Numbered from the stretch's first letter, positions 38,533 to 47,898 are shown. The stretch is 64,000 bases of DNA from Massilia sp. 9096 (GCF_000745265.1 NZ_JQNN01000001.1:2418001-2482000); one strand, 5' to 3'. Program-made: numbers and translations. The notes: generated by a model not told the origin, from the sequence alone.

Positions 38533-38548
38533 CGGCATGCTGTTTGCA
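38533..38548 (+). promoter_or_regulatory. Sigma-54 (-24/-12) promoter
   Basis: CGGCATG-CTGT-TTGCA has the invariant GG and GC exactly 12 bases apart and a perfect TTGCA -12 element, compared with TGGCACG-N4-TTGCA. It lies 34 bases before the ATG of the proline-rich secreted protein, so the message would start near 38560. The decayed sigma-54 activator is next to it, on the other strand. Confidence 0.65.
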
Positions 38549-38581
38549 CGATGTGACGAACATCATTCAAGGAGATTTACT

Positions 38582-38935
38582 ATGACGATCAAGCAACTCA
38601 TTCTCGCGGCCGGAATCGCCGCTACCTTCAATCTGGCCCATGCCCAGTCGACCATGACCCCACCGGCGCCGCATCCGGGCGACGCACCGCCGCCGGCGGG
38701 CGCCGAGGCGCCGCCACCTCCGCCACCTCCGCCGGCTGCCGCCGGCCCGGGCATGCAACCGGGTGCGCCCGGCATGCGTCCCGCCCCTGCGGCGCCGGGC
38801 CAGGCCAAGACGCGCGGTCCTGCGCCGCGTGCGGGCAAGCGTCCAATGGCGCCGCGCGCACCCGGCGACGCCATCCGCACGCCGGCCCCGCCGGCGCCTG
38901 ACGGACGCCAACCGGCGCCCCCGGCCGGCGCCTGA
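38582..38935 (+). CDS. Proline-rich secreted protein, unknown
   Basis: A 117-residue protein with a Sec signal (KQLILAAGIAATFNLAHAQ, cut near residue 22), then an almost entirely Pro/Ala/Gly segment with a run of nine Pro (APPPPPPPPPAAA-like) and basic spots (AKTRGPAPRAGKRPMAPRAPG). No folded domain is expected. AAGGAG stands eight bases before the ATG, and a sigma-54-type promoter is upstream. It could be a periplasmic spacer or surface protein. Function unknown. Confidence 0.7.
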   Translation: MTIKQLILAAGIAATFNLAHAQSTMTPPAPHPGDAPPPAGAEAPPPPPPPPAAAGPGMQPGAPGMRPAPAAPGQAKTRGPAPRAGKRPMAPRAPGDAIRTPAPPAPDGRQPAPPAGA

Positions 38936-39043
38936 AGCCCGTCCATGCAGCCGGGCCGGCGCCGGCGCCGGCTCCCCCTGACAGTTCCGTTACCTCCAGG
39001 TGTCCGACGACACCGGGAGTTTTCGATTTTTTTACGAGGCAAT

Positions 39044-39613
39044 ATGAAACACGAACCAAGCAACAAGAACGACAAAGGCCACCAGGACCACCGCGTGTGG
39101 TCGATCGAGGGCCGCTACGAGCATCCGATCTACAGCCCCGAAGGCGGCATCGAAGGCGTCATGATCGATGCCGACGGCGTGGCGGCGCAGTTCGTATTCG
39201 GCCACGGTCCCGATGATGCGACCCCGTTCGGCAAGGTGAAACCGGGCCAGCGCGTGACGCTCGAGGGCGTCGAAGCCAAGCCCTGGCCGGAAGGCGAGGA
39301 CGCGCACGCGGTCTACCAGTTCAAGCGCCTGGCCGGTATCGACGGCAAGGATGTCCGCGAAGGCGGCAAGCCAGCCCACGCCAAGGGCAAGGCGATCCGC
39401 ATGAATTACGCGCGCCACGGTGAAGCCAACGGCGTGCTGCTCGATTCGGGCGACTTCATCCACGTCCGCCCGGATCGCTTTTCCGGACTCGGCATTGCCA
39501 TCGGCGACCAGATCGAGGCCTCGGGCCCGGGCCGCCCCCTGACCGACGGTAGCGGCCACGTCATCGACGCCGTCGAGCTGAACGGCAAGCGGGTGGAGAA
39601 GAAGCCGGACTGA
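39044..39613 (+). CDS. Hypothetical protein, two OB-like halves
   Basis: A 189-residue soluble protein without signal. Two halves resemble one another in outline: GGIEGVMIDADGVAAQFVFGHG then KVKPGQRVTLEGVEAKPW, and EANGVLLDSGDFIHVRPDR then GIAIGDQIEASGPGRPL. Both have the strand-turn-strand and KxGxxVxxxG feel of OB folds. The ATG at 39044 follows ACGAGG. It is preceded by a TTTTTTT-containing stretch and has no obvious partners. The OB reading is an inference from pattern, not from a family match. Confidence 0.6.
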   Translation: MKHEPSNKNDKGHQDHRVWSIEGRYEHPIYSPEGGIEGVMIDADGVAAQFVFGHGPDDATPFGKVKPGQRVTLEGVEAKPWPEGEDAHAVYQFKRLAGIDGKDVREGGKPAHAKGKAIRMNYARHGEANGVLLDSGDFIHVRPDRFSGLGIAIGDQIEASGPGRPLTDGSGHVIDAVELNGKRVEKKPD

Positions 39614-39991
39614 CGGCAACGATCCAGCTTTGTGCTGCCGATTTCGAATCCGGCCAACCTCGTCCTGTTCACTGCGCGCGCACGCCCCCGCGCAGGCGCG
39701 GCTGCTCCAGCCCGGTGATCGTGACGTCCCGGTCCGCGAGCGCTCGCTGGTCGAACTCGAAGCGCGGCGGGCCGTCCTGGCCGGGCCGTCCTGGCGTGTG
39801 GACATGGCGTCCCCCGCCTTCCCGCGCGTCAGACGGCGCGCGCCAGGAGTCTTGCCGGCCTTGCTAAACTACCCGCAAGCCGAAGCCGCTATGCTATCCT
39901 TCGCGCCTTCGTATTCAGCAACATTTTTCAGCAACATCTTCAGCACGGCCTGAAGCCCATTCGCCGGCCCGCGCGGCCGCATCGATTCGTC
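39614..39991. other. Intergenic region before the arsC-like gene
   Basis: 378 bases. On the minus strand a 64-codon open frame (39863 to 39669) ends with GPPRFEFDQRALADRDVTITGLEQPRLRGG, which looks protein-like, but no start codon lies in frame before a stop, so at best it is a gene remnant. Near 39890-39900 TATGCTATCC resembles a -10 region for the arsC-dapE-prmB operon. Nothing else is recognised. Confidence 0.4.
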
Positions 39992-41517
<1,526 letters not shown>

Positions 41518-41539
41518 ACTACTCTTGCGAGGCACGACC

Positions 41540-42424
41540 ATGACCACCAATTTCTCGACCCCGCGCGACCTGCTGCGCTACGCCGTCACCCGCTTCAACG
41601 GGGCCAAGCTGTTCTTCGGCCACGGCAGCGCCGAAGCCTTCGACGAAGCCGCCTACCTGATCCTGCACACCCTCAAGCTCCCGCTCGACAAGCTCGACCC
41701 GTTCCTGGATGCGCGCCTGCTGCCCGAGGAAGTGCTGCAGGTGCTGGCCGTCGTCGAGCGCCGCGTGACCGAGCGCGTACCGGCCGCCTACATCACCAAC
41801 GAAGCCTGGCTGGGCAGCTACAACTTCTACGTCGACGAGCGCGTGCTGGTGCCGCGCTCCTTCATCGCCGAGCTGATCCCGAGCCAGTTCAGCCCTTGGG
41901 TCAGCGATCCGGAAAGCGTCGAGAACGTGCTCGAGCTGTGCACCGGCTCGGGCTGCCTGGCGATCATGATGGCCGACGCGTTCCCGAACGCCGTGGTCGA
42001 TGCGATCGACATCTCGCAGGATGCGCTGGCCGTGGCCGAGCGCAACATCCGCGACTACAAGCTCGAAGGCCGCGTGAACCCGATCGGGTCCGACCTGTAC
42101 CAGAACGTGCCGTTCAAGAAGTACGACCTGATCGTCACCAACCCGCCGTACGTCAACGCCGATTCGATGGGCAAGCTGCCGCCGGAATACCTGCGCGAGC
42201 CGCAGATCGCGCTGGCCGGCGGCGAGGACGGCATGGACCTGGTGCGCAAGATCGTCGACGGCGCCGCCGAGCGCCTCACGCCCGAAGGCATCCTGGTGGT
42301 CGAGATCGGCAACGAGCGCGAATTCGCCGAAGCCGCGTTCGGCCATCTCGGCCTGACCTGGCTGAGCACCAGCCAGGGCGACGATGCGGTGTTCCTGCTC
42401 ACCGCCGAGCAGCTGGCCAAGTAA
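41540..42424 (+). CDS. prmB: Ribosomal protein L3 N5-glutamine methyltransferase
   Basis: A 294-residue HemK/Prm-type methyltransferase. The N-terminal helical domain is PrmB-like (STPRDLLRYAVTRFNGAKLFFGHGSAEAFDEA). PAAYITNEAWLGSYNFYVDERVLVPRSFIAELI leads into the SAM motif ELCTGSGCLAI and the catalytic N201PPY (TNPPYVNAD). PrmB rather than PrmA or PrmC is supported by the N-terminus and the location after dapE. It would methylate Gln150 of L3. The ATG at 41540 follows GCGAGG. Confidence 0.93.
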   Translation: MTTNFSTPRDLLRYAVTRFNGAKLFFGHGSAEAFDEAAYLILHTLKLPLDKLDPFLDARLLPEEVLQVLAVVERRVTERVPAAYITNEAWLGSYNFYVDERVLVPRSFIAELIPSQFSPWVSDPESVENVLELCTGSGCLAIMMADAFPNAVVDAIDISQDALAVAERNIRDYKLEGRVNPIGSDLYQNVPFKKYDLIVTNPPYVNADSMGKLPPEYLREPQIALAGGEDGMDLVRKIVDGAAERLTPEGILVVEIGNEREFAEAAFGHLGLTWLSTSQGDDAVFLLTAEQLAK

Positions 42425-42447
42425 CCGACTAAGTGACCAGGTAAGAG

Positions 42448-44436
42448 ATGATCCGATTTACCCACGTCAGCCTGATGCGCGGCACCAAGCCGCTGCTGGA
42501 AGACGCCGACCTGACCCTCAACCCCGGCGACAAGATCGGCCTGATCGGCGCGAACGGCGCCGGCAAATCGAGCCTGTTCGCCATGCTGCGCGGGGAACTG
42601 CATCCGGACGGCGGCGAGATCGATTTCCCGCAGCGCTGGCGCATGGCCTACGTGGCCCAGGAAACCCCGGCGCTGGACCGCGCCGCCATCGAGTACGCAA
42701 TCGACGGCGACGTCAACCTGCGCAAACTCCAGGCCGAGCTGGAGCAGCTCGAAGCGATGCCCCACACGCTTGATAACGGCATCGCCATCGGCGAGGTGCA
42801 CTCGCACCTGGCGGACGCCGACGCCTACACCGTGCAGTCGCGCGCCGAGCAGCTCCTGATCGGCCTGGGCTTCTCGCTCGAACAGATGCAGCAGCCGGTG
42901 GCGAGTTTCTCGGGTGGCTGGCGCATGCGCCTGAACCTGGCGCAGGCGCTGATGTGCCCGTCCGACCTGCTGCTGCTGGACGAGCCCACCAACCACCTCG
43001 ACCTGGACGCCATCATCTGGCTCGAGGACTGGCTCAAGCGCTACCAGGGCACCCTGATCATCATCTCGCACGACCGCGACTTCCTCGACGAGATCGTCAA
43101 CGTGATCGTGCACATCGACGAGCGCAAACTCAAGCGCTACTCGGGCAACTACAGCGGCTTCGAACGCCAGCGCGCCGCGCACATGGTGCTGGCCGCGGCC
43201 GCGTTCGAGAAGCAGCAGCGCACGCGCGCGCACCTGCAATCGTTCGTCGACCGCTTCAAGGCCCAGGCCACCAAGGCGCGCCAGGCGCAAAGCCGCATCA
43301 AGGCGCTGGCGCGGATGGAAGAGCTGGCGCCGCTGCGCGCGGCGGCCGAGTTCTCGTTCGAGTTCCGCGACCCCGTCTCGGCGCCGAATCCGCTGCTGGT
43401 GATGGAAGACGTCGACGCCGGCTATCCGATCCTCGACGCCCATGGCGACAAGGTCGACGGCAAGGTGATCGTCAAGCGCGTGAACTTCTCGCTGCAGACC
43501 GGGCAGCGTATCGGCCTGTTGGGCGTGAACGGCGCCGGCAAGTCCACGCTGATCAAGACCATCGCCAACGAGCTCGCGCCCCTGACCGGCAAGGCGACGC
43601 TGGGCAAGGGCCTGGTGATCGGCTACTTTGCCCAGCACCAGGTCGAGATGCTGCGCCACGACGAATCGCCCCTGTGGCATCTGCAAAAGATCGCGCCGAC
43701 CGTGCGCGAGCAGGAGCTGCGCAACTTCCTGGGCGGCTTCAACTTCCCGGGCGACATGGTAAGCAGTCCGATCAAGCCCTTCTCGGGCGGCGAAAAGGCG
43801 CGCCTGGCGCTGGCCCTGATCGTGTGGCAGCGCCCGAACCTGCTGCTGCTGGACGAACCGACCAACCACCTGGACCTGGAAACGCGCGAAGCGCTGACGC
43901 TGGCGCTGGCCCAGTTCGAAGGCACGCTGGTCGTGGTCTCGCACGACCGCCACCTGCTGCGCGCCACCACCGACCAGTTCATCATCGTCGCCGACGGCCG
44001 CCTGCAGCCTTTCGACGGCGACCTGGACGACTACAAGAACTGGCTGTTCCAGACCAAGCTGGCCAAGGATGGCGCGGCAACGCCGCTGCCGTCCGGCGAC
44101 GCGGCGGCGCCAAACAAGCCGGCCGGCGTGGCGGCAGCCCCGGTCCCGGCCGTGGACCGCAAGGAACAGAAGCGCCTGGAAGCCGAGGAACGCCAGCGCA
44201 TGGCGGCGCTCAAGAAGCCGCTCGAGAACCGCATCAAGCGGCTGGAAGAGCAGATGGCCAAGCTGAACGCGAAGAAGGCGGACGTCGACGCACGCCTGGT
44301 CGAACCCGGCATCTACGAGGCCGACAAGAAGGACGAGCTGAAGAACCTCGTGGCCGACCAGGCTTTCCTGACGCGCGACCTCGGCAAGCTGGAAGAGGAG
44401 TGGCTCGAGCTGCAGGAACAGTTGGAGACGCTCTAG
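42448..44436 (+). CDS. ABC-F family ATPase (YheS/Uup type)
   Basis: A 662-residue ribosome-associated ATPase with two ABC domains and no membrane part. Walker A sites are IGANGAGKSS and LGVNGAGKST, signatures SFSGGWRMRLNLAQAL and PFSGGEKARLALAL, and Walker B LLLLDEPTNHLDL appears twice, each followed by ISHDRDFL or VSHDRHLL. The interdomain linker (AHMVLAAAAFEKQQRTRAHLQSFVDRF) and a C-terminal coiled coil (about 575-660, Glu/Lys/Leu-rich) are typical of YheS/Uup. A translation-rescue role is probable for the family. It follows prmB by 23 bases. Confidence 0.92.
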   Translation: MIRFTHVSLMRGTKPLLEDADLTLNPGDKIGLIGANGAGKSSLFAMLRGELHPDGGEIDFPQRWRMAYVAQETPALDRAAIEYAIDGDVNLRKLQAELEQLEAMPHTLDNGIAIGEVHSHLADADAYTVQSRAEQLLIGLGFSLEQMQQPVASFSGGWRMRLNLAQALMCPSDLLLLDEPTNHLDLDAIIWLEDWLKRYQGTLIIISHDRDFLDEIVNVIVHIDERKLKRYSGNYSGFERQRAAHMVLAAAAFEKQQRTRAHLQSFVDRFKAQATKARQAQSRIKALARMEELAPLRAAAEFSFEFRDPVSAPNPLLVMEDVDAGYPILDAHGDKVDGKVIVKRVNFSLQTGQRIGLLGVNGAGKSTLIKTIANELAPLTGKATLGKGLVIGYFAQHQVEMLRHDESPLWHLQKIAPTVREQELRNFLGGFNFPGDMVSSPIKPFSGGEKARLALALIVWQRPNLLLLDEPTNHLDLETREALTLALAQFEGTLVVVSHDRHLLRATTDQFIIVADGRLQPFDGDLDDYKNWLFQTKLAKDGAATPLPSGDAAAPNKPAGVAAAPVPAVDRKEQKRLEAEERQRMAALKKPLENRIKRLEEQMAKLNAKKADVDARLVEPGIYEADKKDELKNLVADQAFLTRDLGKLEEEWLELQEQLETL

Positions 44437-44440
44437 CCTA

Positions 44441-44453
44441 CTGCGCGTTGCAT
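44441..44453. repeat. Fragment of intergenic repeat element
   Basis: CTGCGCGTTGCAT is identical to 17222-17234, the left edge of the palindromic element near 17235-17289. The palindrome itself is missing here. It sits between two converging genes. Confidence 0.4.
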
Positions 44454-44469
44454 CCCCAGAAAAAACACG

Positions 44470-44967
44470 TTAGGCCACCTGGCGCGGCTCGTCGGCCGGC
44501 CGCTTGACCGACATCAGCCGGTCGATGTCGAGCAGGATCAGGCGCCGGTTGCCGCTCTGGCCAAGGCCGATCAGGTAATCGACGCTGGCGCGCTCGGCGC
44601 CCTGCGCCCCCGGCACCGGCGCGATCTGCTCGGGCGTGAACGACACCACGCCGGTCACGCCATCCACCACCATCCCCATCAGGCAATTCGAGAGCTTGAC
44701 GATGATCACGTCGGTCATCGGGTCGGGCGCGTCAGGACTGGCGCCGAAGGCCGCGCGCATGTCGACCAGCGGCATGATCACGCCGCGCGAGACGGCCACG
44801 CCGCCGATGATTTCGCCGCCGGCCCTCGGGCTTGCCGCGAAGCGCTCCAGCGCCTTGAGCACCCGCAGCTCCTGCACCTTGGCGAAGTCCAGGCCATATT
44901 CGAGGCCTCCGAGGGTAAAGCTCAGGAACTGCATCGTACGGGTCGGTCCGTGGCTGTCGGCATGCAT
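44470..44967 (-). CDS. cheW: CheW-domain chemotaxis coupling protein
   Basis: A 165-residue CheW that links receptors to CheA. TMQFLSFTLGGLEYGLDFAKVQELRVLKALERF, RGVIMPLVDMRAAFG, VDGVTGVVSFTPEQI and YLIGLGQSGNRRLILLDIDRLM cover the fold. The ATG at 44967 has AAGGA seven bases upstream, better than one nine codons earlier. It lies far from the main che operon, so it may serve a different receptor set or be an extra coupler. A 16-base palindrome at 45057-45072 stands 90 bases upstream. Confidence 0.9.
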   Translation of the reverse strand: MHADSHGPTRTMQFLSFTLGGLEYGLDFAKVQELRVLKALERFAASPRAGGEIIGGVAVSRGVIMPLVDMRAAFGASPDAPDPMTDVIIVKLSNCLMGMVVDGVTGVVSFTPEQIAPVPGAQGAERASVDYLIGLGQSGNRRLILLDIDRLMSVKRPADEPRQVA

Positions 44968-45056
44968 GGCGAATCCTTTGTGTGAGACTGCCATGCTAAA
45001 GCTGTCACGCCCGAAAACCGTTGATTGCAGTCAACATTTTACAAAGGCCACGATTT

Positions 45057-45072
45057 TTGCAATCGATTGCAA
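45057..45072. promoter_or_regulatory. 16-base perfect palindrome TTGCAATCGATTGCAA
   Basis: A perfect palindrome with central CG, the shape of LacI-family operators. It is placed 90 bases upstream of the cheW start. A weaker dyad, TTGATTGCAGTCAA, lies at 45021-45034 between it and cheW. No regulator gene of that family is in the window. Confidence 0.55.
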
Positions 45073-45221
45073 CAAACGTACAATCGGCTGTGTTTTACGC
45101 GAACGTAAGGATCGACGATGTACCGCCGGCTGCACCGCCTGCTCGCCGGCCGGCCTCCGCATGCGGCGCAGTGTGCGCTGCGGGAGGCTGGCCGCGAGCG
45201 GGCGCAGAGCGCGTCATTGCT

Positions 45222-45467
45222 TCAGCGCGCGCGCAAATACGCCAGCACGCGCTCTTCCTGGCCGGCGTCGACCAGCTGGGCCGGCGTCTTGCCGTCGAAC
45301 TCGGCCAGCGCCGCGTTCATCCAGTCGTTGGCGGCATCGTCGCCGCCGGCGATGCGGCGCGCTTCGTGCATCACGTTGTAATAGCCCTGGGCGCGGCGCG
45401 ACTGCGCCTGGAAACGCGCTTGCAGCGCGGCCATGGCGTCGGGATTGAGGGGGTCGATGGTGCTCAT
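45222..45467 (-). CDS. Small protein with ParS/MbcA (DUF2384-like) C-terminal domain
   Basis: An 81-residue soluble protein from the ATG at 45467. The C-terminal part NDWMNAALAEFDGKTPAQLVDAGQEERVLAYLRAR follows the pattern of the toxin-binding DUF2384 domain (Trp, then Phe-x-Gly-x-x-Pro, then a Gly-x-x-x-Val/Leu helix end). The N-terminal Xre DNA-binding half of typical Xre-RES antitoxins is missing. No RES or other toxin gene is adjacent. It could be an orphan antitoxin fragment or a different adaptor. The match is by motif only. Confidence 0.55.
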   Translation of the reverse strand: MSTIDPLNPDAMAALQARFQAQSRRAQGYYNVMHEARRIAGGDDAANDWMNAALAEFDGKTPAQLVDAGQEERVLAYLRAR

Positions 45468-45482
45468 GGCCGCATCATACAC

Positions 45483-46580
45483 TCAAGACTCGGCGCGGAT
45501 CGTGTTGCGGATGATGCCGATGCCGGTGATCTCGGTTTCCATCACGTCGCCATTCTTCATGAATTCCGGCGGCTTGCGCGCGAAGCCCACGCCCGACGGG
45601 GTGCCGGTGGCGATGATGTCGCCCGGCTCGAGCGTCATGCCGCGCGAGAGTTCGGCGATGATGCGCGGGACCTTGAAGTACATCTGCTTGTAGCTGGCGT
45701 TCTGCTTTTCGACCCCGTTGACGCGGCAGATCACGCGCGCGTCGTCCAGGTTGACGCCGGCCGCGGTGACGATCCACGGTCCCATCGGGCCATGGCCATC
45801 GATGCTCTTGCCCTTGAACCACTGGCCGCCATGGCGCTTTTGCTGGATGTCGCGCTCGGTGGTGTCGTTGTAGACCGAGTAGCCGAACACGTAGTCGAGC
45901 GCGCGCTCTTCCGGGATGTTCTTGCCGCGCTGGCCGATGACGATCGCCAGTTCCGCTTCCCAGTCGGTCTGGGTCGAGTTGCTGGTGTCTTGCGGGATCG
46001 GGTCGAACGGGCCGTTCATGGTGTGCGTGCCCTTGGTGAAGAACACCGGGTGGTCGGGCAGCGTTTCGACGTGCTTGTCGGCGCGCGCGTTCTTGCCTTC
46101 CTCGAAGTGGTCGAGGTAGTTCCAGCCGACGCAGTAGATGTTGCGGTCCGGGCGCGGGATCGGCGACAGGAAGCGCGCCCCTTCCAGCGGCAGCAGGCCG
46201 GCCTTGTCGTGCGCGGCGCGCTGCGCCAGCGCGCGCAGCTTGTCGAAGCCGGCGTTGCCGCTCTTGATCAGCTCCAGCATCGAGCCCGGGTCGAAGCCCA
46301 GGCCCAGCTTCTGGCGCGCGGCCTCGGCGCGCAGGTCGACCAGCTTGCCGTCGTCCAGCACCAGTACCACGCCCGGCGTGCCGTTCGGGCCGAGCGCGCA
46401 GGTGGCCAGGCGCATGCCGACCTTGGCGGCCAGCGGCGGCACCGACTTGATCTGGGCGCCGTTGATCTGCGGTCCGGCGGCGCCGTCCTGCGCGCGCGCG
46501 TTGGCGCCGATGCCGGTCATCAGGCTGCCGACCGCGGCCGAAGCGCTGGCCTTGAGCAGGTTGCGACGATTGCTGTCCAT
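45483..46580 (-). CDS. Tat-exported fumarylacetoacetate hydrolase-family enzyme
   Basis: A 365-residue protein. The start MDSNRRNLLKASASAAVGSLMTGIGANARAQ is a twin-arginine signal. The FAH fold follows: YCVGWNYLDHFEEG, PVFFTKGTHTMNGPFDPIP, the metal-site TDWEAELAIVIGQRGKNIP, GYSVYNDTTERDIQ, KSIDGHGPMGPWIV and LEPGDIIATGTPSGVGFARKPPEFMKNGD. Such enzymes cleave acylpyruvates or decarboxylate oxo-acids, normally in the cytosol, so periplasmic export is unusual. The ATG at 46580 has AAGGAGACAAG upstream. The substrate is unknown. Confidence 0.88.
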   Translation of the reverse strand: MDSNRRNLLKASASAAVGSLMTGIGANARAQDGAAGPQINGAQIKSVPPLAAKVGMRLATCALGPNGTPGVVLVLDDGKLVDLRAEAARQKLGLGFDPGSMLELIKSGNAGFDKLRALAQRAAHDKAGLLPLEGARFLSPIPRPDRNIYCVGWNYLDHFEEGKNARADKHVETLPDHPVFFTKGTHTMNGPFDPIPQDTSNSTQTDWEAELAIVIGQRGKNIPEERALDYVFGYSVYNDTTERDIQQKRHGGQWFKGKSIDGHGPMGPWIVTAAGVNLDDARVICRVNGVEKQNASYKQMYFKVPRIIAELSRGMTLEPGDIIATGTPSGVGFARKPPEFMKNGDVMETEITGIGIIRNTIRAES

Positions 46581-46699
46581 CTTGTCTCCTTGCTGTGAAT
46601 GAGGTGCGTGGGTCATGTTCCGTTACTGATTCTACCAGCGCATAGCCCTTCCCTACCTTAGCGATAGGAAATGTCGATGGGCTGTGATAAGATGCGCGC

Positions 46700-46807
46700 C
46701 TTCATTGGGGAGTAGCCTCCTTCCCGCCTCGGGAAGGGCTGACGTCAACATACTTGGCCACCATCGGCCATGGCGTCCGCGGTTCGATACTTGGCAAGAC
46801 CTTTGAT
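46700..46807 (+). ncRNA. yybP-ykoY manganese riboswitch
   Basis: The conserved core elements are present in order: GGGGAGTAGC (46707-46716), a perfect hairpin CCTTCCCG-CCT-CGGGAAGG, then TCAACATAC (46745-46753), a variable hairpin and the closing TTGGCAAGACCTTTGA (46791-46806). The family senses Mn2+ and turns on exporters. It lies 68 bases before the exchanger ATG. A TGTGATAAGAT -10-like sequence precedes it near 46685-46693. Confidence 0.88.
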
Positions 46808-46822
46808 CATGACGCCTTCCTT

Positions 46823-46861
46823 GGCCGGACGGGCGCCCTGGTCATCGGTATGCGTCCGGCC
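46823..46861 (+). promoter_or_regulatory. Expression-platform hairpin of the manganese riboswitch
   Basis: GGCCGGACG (46823-46831) pairs perfectly with CGTCCGGCC (46853-46861) between the aptamer and the ATG at 46875. No T-run follows, so control is probably translational by blocking the start region. This is an inference from position. Confidence 0.55.
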
Positions 46862-46874
46862 TCGAATCGATGAC

Positions 46875-47888
46875 ATGCACCTGACTCTCACCATCTTCCT
46901 GCTCCTGCTGTCCGCCGCCGCCATCTACTGGTCCTGCGAATATTTCGTCAACGGCGTCGAATGGATCGGCCAGCGCTTCGGACTGACCCAGAACGCCACC
47001 GGCACCGTGCTGGCCGCCTTCGGCACCGCGCTGCCGGAAAGCGTGGTCACCTTAGTTGCGGTCGCCTTCGGCAAGAACCCGGCCTCCCAGGACATCGGCG
47101 TCGGCGCCGCGCTCGGCGGGCCGCTGGTGCTGGCGACCATCGCCTACGCCGTGGTCGGCCTGACCTACCTGAGCCTGGGCCCGGGCCAAAAGATGCGCTG
47201 GCCGGCGGTGATGCGCTCGACCGGCGACATGCTGGCGCGCGACCAGCGCTGGTTCATGTGCATCTTCGTGTTCAAGCTGGCGCTCGGCCTGGTCGCGTTC
47301 GCATTCAAGCCCTGGCTCGGCATCGCCTTCCTGCTGGCCTACGGCGCCTACGTGCGCAAGTCGATGTCGGCCGAAGGCGAATGCGCCGCGCCCGAAGACC
47401 TCGAGCCGCTCAAGCTGCGCCCGCACGCCGATCACCCGGGCGCCGGCTGGGCCATCCTGCAGACCGTGCTGGCGCTGGTCGTCATCTTCATCGCCTCGCA
47501 ACTGTTCGTGCACCGCCTGGAAGACATCGGCCCGCTGCTCGGCCTCCCGGCGCAGATGGTCGCGCTGCTGCTCTCGCCGATCGCAACCGAGCTGCCCGAG
47601 ACCCTGAACGCGGTGATCTGGGTACGCCAGCGCAAGCCAGACCTTGCCCTGGCCAACATCAGCGGCGCGATGATGATCCAGGCCACGATCCCGAGCGCGC
47701 TCGGCCTGTTTTTCACGCCGTGGCTGCTTGACGCCAGCCTGCTGTGGGCCGGCGCGGTGACGATGCTCTCGATCGCCGGCCTGTACTGGTTCATCCGCCG
47801 CGAGCGCCTCACGCCGCGCCGCTTCGCGATGTTCGGCCTGCTGTACGGCCTGTTCGGGATCGGGCTGCTCCTGACGGTGCGGCACTGA
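46875..47888 (+). CDS. CaCA-family cation exchanger (putative Mn2+/Ca2+ exporter)
   Basis: A 337-residue membrane protein with about ten helices in two inverted halves. The two alpha-repeat motifs are LAAFGTALPESVVTLVAVAFGKNPASQDIG and LLSPIATELPETLNAVIWVRQRKPDLALANISG, each with the Pro-Glu ion-binding pair of sodium/calcium exchangers. It is controlled by a yybP-ykoY riboswitch, so manganese export is the likely duty here; annotation by homology alone would say Na+/Ca2+ antiport. The ATG at 46875 starts MHLTLTIFLLLL. An earlier ATG at 46770 lies inside the aptamer and is rejected. Confidence 0.85.
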   Translation: MHLTLTIFLLLLSAAAIYWSCEYFVNGVEWIGQRFGLTQNATGTVLAAFGTALPESVVTLVAVAFGKNPASQDIGVGAALGGPLVLATIAYAVVGLTYLSLGPGQKMRWPAVMRSTGDMLARDQRWFMCIFVFKLALGLVAFAFKPWLGIAFLLAYGAYVRKSMSAEGECAAPEDLEPLKLRPHADHPGAGWAILQTVLALVVIFIASQLFVHRLEDIGPLLGLPAQMVALLLSPIATELPETLNAVIWVRQRKPDLALANISGAMMIQATIPSALGLFFTPWLLDASLLWAGAVTMLSIAGLYWFIRRERLTPRRFAMFGLLYGLFGIGLLLTVRH

Positions 47889-47898
47889 GGCGCATACG

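Noticed and set aside
45118..45381. Plus-strand frame with an AAGGA site before its ATG
   Set aside because: It is Arg/Ser/Ala-rich, runs antisense through the ParS/MbcA-like gene and has no recognisable part. The ribosome site alone is weak evidence.
46770..46874. Upstream ATG that would lengthen the exchanger
   Set aside because: It falls within the manganese aptamer, and the added residues are not membrane-like. The ATG at 46875 gives the normal start.
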